From: an uncultured Eubacterium sp.
Lineage (GTDB): Bacteria > Bacillota > Clostridia > Lachnospirales > Lachnospiraceae
NCBI GenBank assembly: GCA_947089855.1
Contig: CAMUML010000009.1
Location: 1 to 64,000 of the forward strand
Direction of reading: 5' to 3'
DNA length: 64,000 nt
Shown in pieces: positions 59,732 through 64,000 of this stretch (position 1 is its first letter; each line of letters starts with the position of its first letter). The position numbers were made by a program, and so were the translations under genes. Under the pieces are notes generated by a model that worked only from the letters and a program-made list of their open reading frames with translations, searched no databases and was not told where the DNA came from.

Positions 59732-60625
59732 TCAAGATTCTGTAAGCGTAACCCCGCTATAAAAATACTCCAATATTTCCTGGTAACTGCTTCCTTCTTT
59801 TGCCATTTCATTCGCCCCATACTGGCTCAATCCATAACCCTGCCCATATCCTTTGGTAACGATCCGCACCTGGCCGTCTATTTCTTTCATAGAAAAACAA
59901 GGCGAATGCAATGAGAAAACTTTCCCAAACTCCTCCCCGCTTACTTTTTTGCCAGGAAGTGCCACAGATAGGACATAGGAAGCCGTATCGCGTTTTTCAA
60001 CCACAGCCATATGGTCCGCCCCTTTATCCGGAAATTCCAGCTCTGGATAAGCCGCTTCCAATTTATTGCGGAACTGCTTTAAGCTGTAAAACTCGATTTT
60101 TAAAAACTGCCCACACCGCAAGTCATTGGCACAGGATACCGATTTTAGATACGGCATCGTATTTTTCCCGTCCACTTTTGGCGCATCCCTTGTTTTTCCG
60201 GCGCTGACATAGTGGTAAGGAAGCTGTACTGCTTTCCCTTTCCGCGTAACGGTCTGGCCAGCGGTTTCTTCTACACAGCTTTTGAGCAGGTCATAATATT
60301 TTTGAAAATCTTTTGCGCCCAGCTTTTCGCGCATGTCCTCCCAGGAGACGCCCTCTGGTTCTGCCTGGTCGTTTTCCATCGCATAAGCGACATTGGTCCG
60401 GGCTATCACTGCCTGCGCTTTGAGCGCTTCTTTTTCAAAAGAAACCGGCATCTCATTTGCAAGCAGCAACACCAGTTTTCCAGTATCCTCATCCTGTTTT
60501 TGTGCATCCCCTTCTTCTGTTTCCTCACTATTTAGGAAATCCCCTTGCACAACAAACGTAATAAGATATGGCAGGCATATAACAATAACAATGATTGATA
60601 AAAATGTTTTTAATTTCTCCATCAT
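59732..60625 (-). CDS. spoIID: stage II sporulation protein D
   Basis: A 297-residue lytic transglycosylase-type protein of the SpoIID/LytB family, needed for engulfment. A single N-terminal membrane helix (KLKTFLSIIVIVICLPYLIT) anchors it, and the bulk lies outside. Family marks are EALKAQAVIARTNVAYAMEN (about 63-82, with the key Glu), KSVSCANDLRCGQ and the C-terminal KGYGQGYGLSQYGANEMAKE. ATG 60625 and ATG 60622 are both possible. It is 22 bp downstream of rsmA and followed by the SpoIIQ-like gene, giving the order seen in sporulating Clostridia. Confidence 0.95.
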   Translation of the reverse strand: MMEKLKTFLSIIVIVICLPYLITFVVQGDFLNSEETEEGDAQKQDEDTGKLVLLLANEMPVSFEKEALKAQAVIARTNVAYAMENDQAEPEGVSWEDMREKLGAKDFQKYYDLLKSCVEETAGQTVTRKGKAVQLPYHYVSAGKTRDAPKVDGKNTMPYLKSVSCANDLRCGQFLKIEFYSLKQFRNKLEAAYPELEFPDKGADHMAVVEKRDTASYVLSVALPGKKVSGEEFGKVFSLHSPCFSMKEIDGQVRIVTKGYGQGYGLSQYGANEMAKEGSSYQEILEYFYSGVTLTES

Positions 60626-60647
60626 GTTATTACTATATGTCCTGCCA

Positions 60648-61526
60648 TTATGAAAAATGACTATGATATTCGCTCAAAATATCTGCAAGAAGCGCAAACT
60701 GTTCCAGCGTCAGCGATTCGCCGCGCACTGTAATAGGAACCCCAAGCCTTTCAATGCCTTCTTGTATCTGGCCCTTCGTCAGTAAAAGCTGCGGGCAGTT
60801 TGCAAGCCCATTGGCAAGCGTTTTCCTACGCTGGTTAAAAGATGCCCGGATAATGGCAAACAAAAACGCTTCCTCTTTTACCTGCACCGCAGGCTCCTTG
60901 CGGCAGTCAAGCTGGACCACAGCACTCCCGACTTTCGGCCTTGGCATAAAACAGTTGGGCGGTACATAAGCCACCACCGACGGATCCGCATAATACTGCA
61001 CAGCCAGCGACAACGCGCCATAATCTTTCGTACCAGGCCCAGCCTTCATACGCTCTGCAACTTCCTTTTGCACCATAACCGTAATGCTGTCTGCCGGTAC
61101 ATGCTGCTCAAACAGCCCCATTAAAATCGGCGTCGTAATATAATAAGGAAGGTTAGCTACTATTTTAATATGGCCCCCGTTGTTTTTTTCCTGTACAAGA
61201 CGGTTTATATCTATATCTAAAATATCCCCTTGTATAACTTCCACATTTCCATAGCCGCCTAAAGTTTCCTGCAAAATAGGGATTAAATGCGTATCGATCT
61301 CTACTGCTGCCACAAACCGCGCCCGTTCGCATAAAAACTGGGTCATTGTTCCAATACCTGGGCCAATTTCCAGCACAAGGTCATTTTCTGACACACCGCA
61401 GGATGCCAGGATCTTGCCCATTACATGTGCATCAATTAAAAAATTTTGCCCGAACCTTTTTTGAAACTGAAAGTTGTACTTTTTTAATATAGAAACCGTA
61501 TTCTGCGGATGGATCAAATGGGCCAT
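60648..61526 (-). CDS. rsmA: 16S rRNA dimethyladenosine transferase
   Basis: It adds four methyl groups to two adjacent adenines near the 3' end of 16S rRNA with S-adenosylmethionine, in late small-subunit assembly. I chose ATG 61526 (MAHLIHPQNTVS), with AAAGGA upstream; a longer reading from 61571 is unlikely. The 292-residue product has QKRFGQNFLIDAHV (22-35), the SAM motif LEIGPGIGTMTQFL (52-65), VEIDTHLI, and the target motif IVANLPYYITTPIL (122-135, with Asn125). The C-terminal domain has the RNA-binding FMPRPKVGSAVVQL. tatD is 20 bp upstream; no rnmV gene intervenes as it often does in Firmicutes. Confidence 0.96.
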   Translation of the reverse strand: MAHLIHPQNTVSILKKYNFQFQKRFGQNFLIDAHVMGKILASCGVSENDLVLEIGPGIGTMTQFLCERARFVAAVEIDTHLIPILQETLGGYGNVEVIQGDILDIDINRLVQEKNNGGHIKIVANLPYYITTPILMGLFEQHVPADSITVMVQKEVAERMKAGPGTKDYGALSLAVQYYADPSVVAYVPPNCFMPRPKVGSAVVQLDCRKEPAVQVKEEAFLFAIIRASFNQRRKTLANGLANCPQLLLTKGQIQEGIERLGVPITVRGESLTLEQFALLADILSEYHSHFS

Positions 61527-61546
61527 AGATTTTTCCTTTTCTTTCT

Positions 61547-62320
61547 TTAAACAATCCGATACAGGCTGCATGCATTCTGCCTCGTTTCCTCTATCACATC
61601 CTGTTTTGTTACGTCTTTTATCTGCGCAATCTTTTCTACTACATACGGCAGATAGGCGGAACAGTTGCGTTTCCCGCGGTATGGTTCCGGCGCCATATAT
61701 GGGCAGTCTGTCTCTAGCAGTATCCGTTCCAGAGGGATTGCAGCAACCACTTCCCTTAGTTTCTTTGCATTTTTAAAGGTAACAACACCGCCCACCCCGA
61801 TATAATACCCCATTTTCACAAACTCCTGTGCCATTTGCACCGAGTAGGAAAAACAATGGATTACGCCTGGAATATTCCGTGCATGGGCCTCTTTCATGAT
61901 CGCAAGCGTATCCTGGGCAGCATCCCTGGAATGGATAATCACAGGAAGGCCGGTATCCGCCGCAGCTTCCAGCTGCCTGCAGAACCAGTATCGCTGTTTC
62001 TCTTGTACCGCTTCCTCCTTATCCCAATAATAATCCAGCCCAATCTCACCGATTGCCACAACCTTCGGGTGTACTGCCTGCCCACGCAGCCATTGTATGC
62101 CCTCTTCATCCAGGCAGCCAACCTCACTCGGATGTACGCCGGCTGAGGCATAGACAAATGCATATTTTTCCGCCAAACGTATGCTCCGTTTCGTCGTTTC
62201 TATGGTAGAACCCACATTTACGACCGGAGAAATCCCACGCCCAGGCATGGAAGACAACAGCGCGTCCCTGTCATCGTCAAAACATTCATCTTCATAATGT
62301 GCATGTGTTTCAAAAATCAT
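61547..62320 (-). CDS. tatD: TatD-family metal-dependent hydrolase
   Basis: A 257-residue TIM-barrel deoxyribonuclease or 3'-exonuclease of the TatD family. The metal motif HAHYEDECFDDD is at 6-17. VGSTIETTKRS and AIGEIGLDYYWDKE (about 93-106) follow, with a Glu, then VIIHSRDAAQDTLAIM (about 127-142) and GVIHCFSYS (about 151-159). The C-terminal ILLETDCPYMAPEPYRGKRN (about 200-219) holds the last aspartate. It is 25 bp after metG and 20 bp before rsmA in the same direction, a common Firmicutes order. Substrate in the cell is not settled for this family. Confidence 0.95.
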   Translation of the reverse strand: MIFETHAHYEDECFDDDRDALLSSMPGRGISPVVNVGSTIETTKRSIRLAEKYAFVYASAGVHPSEVGCLDEEGIQWLRGQAVHPKVVAIGEIGLDYYWDKEEAVQEKQRYWFCRQLEAAADTGLPVIIHSRDAAQDTLAIMKEAHARNIPGVIHCFSYSVQMAQEFVKMGYYIGVGGVVTFKNAKKLREVVAAIPLERILLETDCPYMAPEPYRGKRNCSAYLPYVVEKIAQIKDVTKQDVIEETRQNACSLYRIV

Positions 62321-62345
62321 ATTCCGTCCTTATTTTATGGATGCA

Positions 62346-64000
62346 CTAACAGATCGTCGCACCTGCAGGCATTGGTTTTTCCGGTGCCATCAAAGCAAGG
62401 TTTCCATTTTCGTCTTCTGCGCAAAGCAGCATCCCTTCGGACAATACGCCAGCTAGTTTCGCTGGTTTTAAGTTCACCAGCACCATTACCTTTTTACCGA
62501 CCATTTCCTCCGGTGTATAGTACTTTCGAATACCAGATACGATCTGCTTTATCTGGCCGCCTATTTTTACCTGGGAACAAAGCAGCTTTTTGGATTTTTC
62601 CACAGCCTTGCATGCAACTACCTCGCCTACTAGAAATTGCATTTTTTCAAAATCATCGAATGTAATTTCCGGTTTTAATTCCACGTCAGCCAGTTCCTGT
62701 GCAGCACCTTCTTCTACCTGTACATCCTCTTCCTGTGGATAACGTGCATTTACCCGCTCCATTACCTCATGGATGTCCAGCCGGGCAAACAAGATCTCCG
62801 GCTTTTGCGTTACTTTTGTCCCGCTTTCATAATTGCCAAATGTACCTAGCTTGCTATATTCTATTTCATTTGTATTTAACTGCGCAAATATCTTGTCTGC
62901 AGTTTCCGGCATAAAGCTTTTTAATAAACTTGCCCCAATTGTAATACCTTCTGCAAGGTTATACATCACTTCTGATAGACGTGCTTTTTTTGATTCCTCT
63001 TTTGCCAGTATCCAAGGGGTTGTCTCATCAATATACTTATTGCAGCGCCGGAACAGGTTAAAGATTTCCGTGATCGCATCTGCTACCCGCAGTTCAGCCA
63101 TTTTTGCAGCCACTTTGCCCGCCGTACTGGTAACCGCATCTTTAAAGCCAGCGTCCATATCCCCTGTTTCCCCGGTTGCTTCCACAACACCGCCAAAATA
63201 TTTGTTGCTCATCGAAATGGTACGGTTTACGAGGTTTCCAAGCGTATTTGCCAGTTCCGAATTTATGCGCTCCACCAGCAGCTCCCATGAGATCAAGCCA
63301 TCGTTGTCAAACGGCATTTCATGCAACACAAAAAAGCGTACCGCATCTACACCAAAAAACTCGACTAACTCATCTGCATACAAGACATTCCCTTTGGACT
63401 TGCTCATTTTGCCTTCTCCCTGCAGCAGCCACGGATGCCCAAAAATCTGCTTTGGAAGCGGCAGATCCAGCGCCATAAGAAAAATCGGCCAATAAATCGT
63501 ATGGAAACGGATAATATCTTTTCCGATCAAATGCAGGTCTGCCGGCCAGTTTTTATCAAATAATCCGGAAGAACTTCCGCCGCAATCATAGCCAATTCCA
63601 GTAATATAATTAGTAAGCGCATCCAGCCATACATAGATCACATGGTTTTCATTAAAATCGACCGGGATGCCCCAGTCAAAAGATGTCCTTGATACGCACA
63701 AATCCTGCAGCCCAGGCAGCAGGAAATTATTCATCATCTCATTTTTTCTGGAAACCGGCTGGATAAATTCCGGATGTTCCTCAATATACGCAATCAGCCG
63801 GTCTGCATATTTGCTCATTTTGAAAAAATATGCTTCTTCCTTTGCCGGCTTTACTTCCCGTCCGCAGTCTGGACATTTGCCGTCTACAAGCTGGGATTCT
63901 GTCCAAAATGATTCACAAGGGGTACAGTACATCCCTTCATAAGAACTTTTATAAATATCGCCTTTGTCATATAGTTTGCGGAAGATTTTCTGGACTTGCT
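62346..64000 (-). CDS. metG: methionyl-tRNA synthetase, 5' end beyond window
   Basis: It charges tRNA-Met with methionine. The gene runs off the right edge; the frame stays open to 64000, so this is the C-terminal 551 residues, with no start in the window. The zinc knuckle YEGMYCTPCESFW followed by CPDCGREV is visible near the right end. KMSKSKGNVLY is the KMSKS loop, and YVWLDALTNYITGIG is the conserved stretch before it. The anticodon-binding domain follows, with WILAKEESKKA. A C-terminal tRNA-binding OB domain (MQFLVGEVVACKAVEKSKKL, then QIVSGIRKYYTPEEMVGK) ends at the stop, as in dimeric bacterial MetRS. tatD follows by 25 bp. Confidence 0.97.
   Translation of the reverse strand, partial: QVQKIFRKLYDKGDIYKSSYEGMYCTPCESFWTESQLVDGKCPDCGREVKPAKEEAYFFKMSKYADRLIAYIEEHPEFIQPVSRKNEMMNNFLLPGLQDLCVSRTSFDWGIPVDFNENHVIYVWLDALTNYITGIGYDCGGSSSGLFDKNWPADLHLIGKDIIRFHTIYWPIFLMALDLPLPKQIFGHPWLLQGEGKMSKSKGNVLYADELVEFFGVDAVRFFVLHEMPFDNDGLISWELLVERINSELANTLGNLVNRTISMSNKYFGGVVEATGETGDMDAGFKDAVTSTAGKVAAKMAELRVADAITEIFNLFRRCNKYIDETTPWILAKEESKKARLSEVMYNLAEGITIGASLLKSFMPETADKIFAQLNTNEIEYSKLGTFGNYESGTKVTQKPEILFARLDIHEVMERVNARYPQEEDVQVEEGAAQELADVELKPEITFDDFEKMQFLVGEVVACKAVEKSKKLLCSQVKIGGQIKQIVSGIRKYYTPEEMVGKKVMVLVNLKPAKLAGVLSEGMLLCAEDENGNLALMAPEKPMPAGATIC

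Overview
The window looks like a chromosomal stretch from a spore-forming, flagellated member of the Clostridia, most likely a Lachnospiraceae relative. The evidence is low to moderate GC, strong AGGAGG-type ribosome sites, sporulation genes (SpoIID, a SpoIIQ-like protein, a BofA-like protein), flagellin with its FliS chaperone, a Gram-positive Tad/Flp pilus operon, and several families of unknown function (DUF6145-like, DUF5702-like, DUF6382-FHA) that I associate with Lachnospiraceae. Nearly all housekeeping genes lie on the minus strand.

Positions 1 to about 4,150 are an AT-rich accessory island next to the 3' end of lysS. It holds a small Cro/C1-type repressor flanked on both sides by three copies of an 18-bp palindromic operator, a small coiled-coil protein, a serine recombinase with its own consensus promoter, about 1.1 kb of gene-free DNA rich in inverted repeats, and a second putative regulator. 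It reads as a decayed mobile element.

Positions 4,186-11,300 form a housekeeping run: argF, birA, a DUF6145-like gene, coaX, dusB, an unknown gene, greA and lysS. From 11.7 to 22 kb come an SPFH protein, an SH3/cell-wall-hydrolase exoprotein, pgi, a metallo-beta-lactamase-like protein that appears to have lost its metal site, murG, a HIT hydrolase, a sensor-less histidine kinase and a flavodoxin-SCP2 fusion. A short palindromic element recurs here at 16.3, 20.9 and 24.2 kb.

Positions 22.2-33.4 kb are a complete Gram-positive Tad pilus operon, transcribed right to left: prepilin peptidase, TadZ-like, TadA ATPase, TadB, TadC, a 59-residue Flp pilin that is easily missed, a DUF5702-like protein, a TadE-like protein with zinc-knuckle-like repeats, a second prepilin peptidase, a small TadE-like pilin, a DUF6382-FHA protein and a rhomboid protease. 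bofA and the DUF2508 gene follow as a divergent pair.

Positions 34.2-40.3 kb carry FliS, flagellin (with a sigma-28-like promoter) and a 1,304-residue FliK-like protein. A textbook MITE (16-bp terminal repeats, 8-bp target duplication) sits just beyond. Then come glgB, a 1,394-residue TPR/low-complexity/ATPase protein, an AI-2E family transporter, an aconitase-family hydratase, a charged coiled-coil protein, a diverged PurM paralogue, a DUF362 ferredoxin-like protein, a secreted Ig-like protein and a DEAD-box helicase. The right end holds a GIY-YIG protein and the run metG-tatD-rsmA-spoIID-spoIIQ. A second dispersed hairpin family sits in the leaders of lysS, the TPR/ATPase gene and the hydratase. 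I saw no rRNA, tRNA or CRISPR array.
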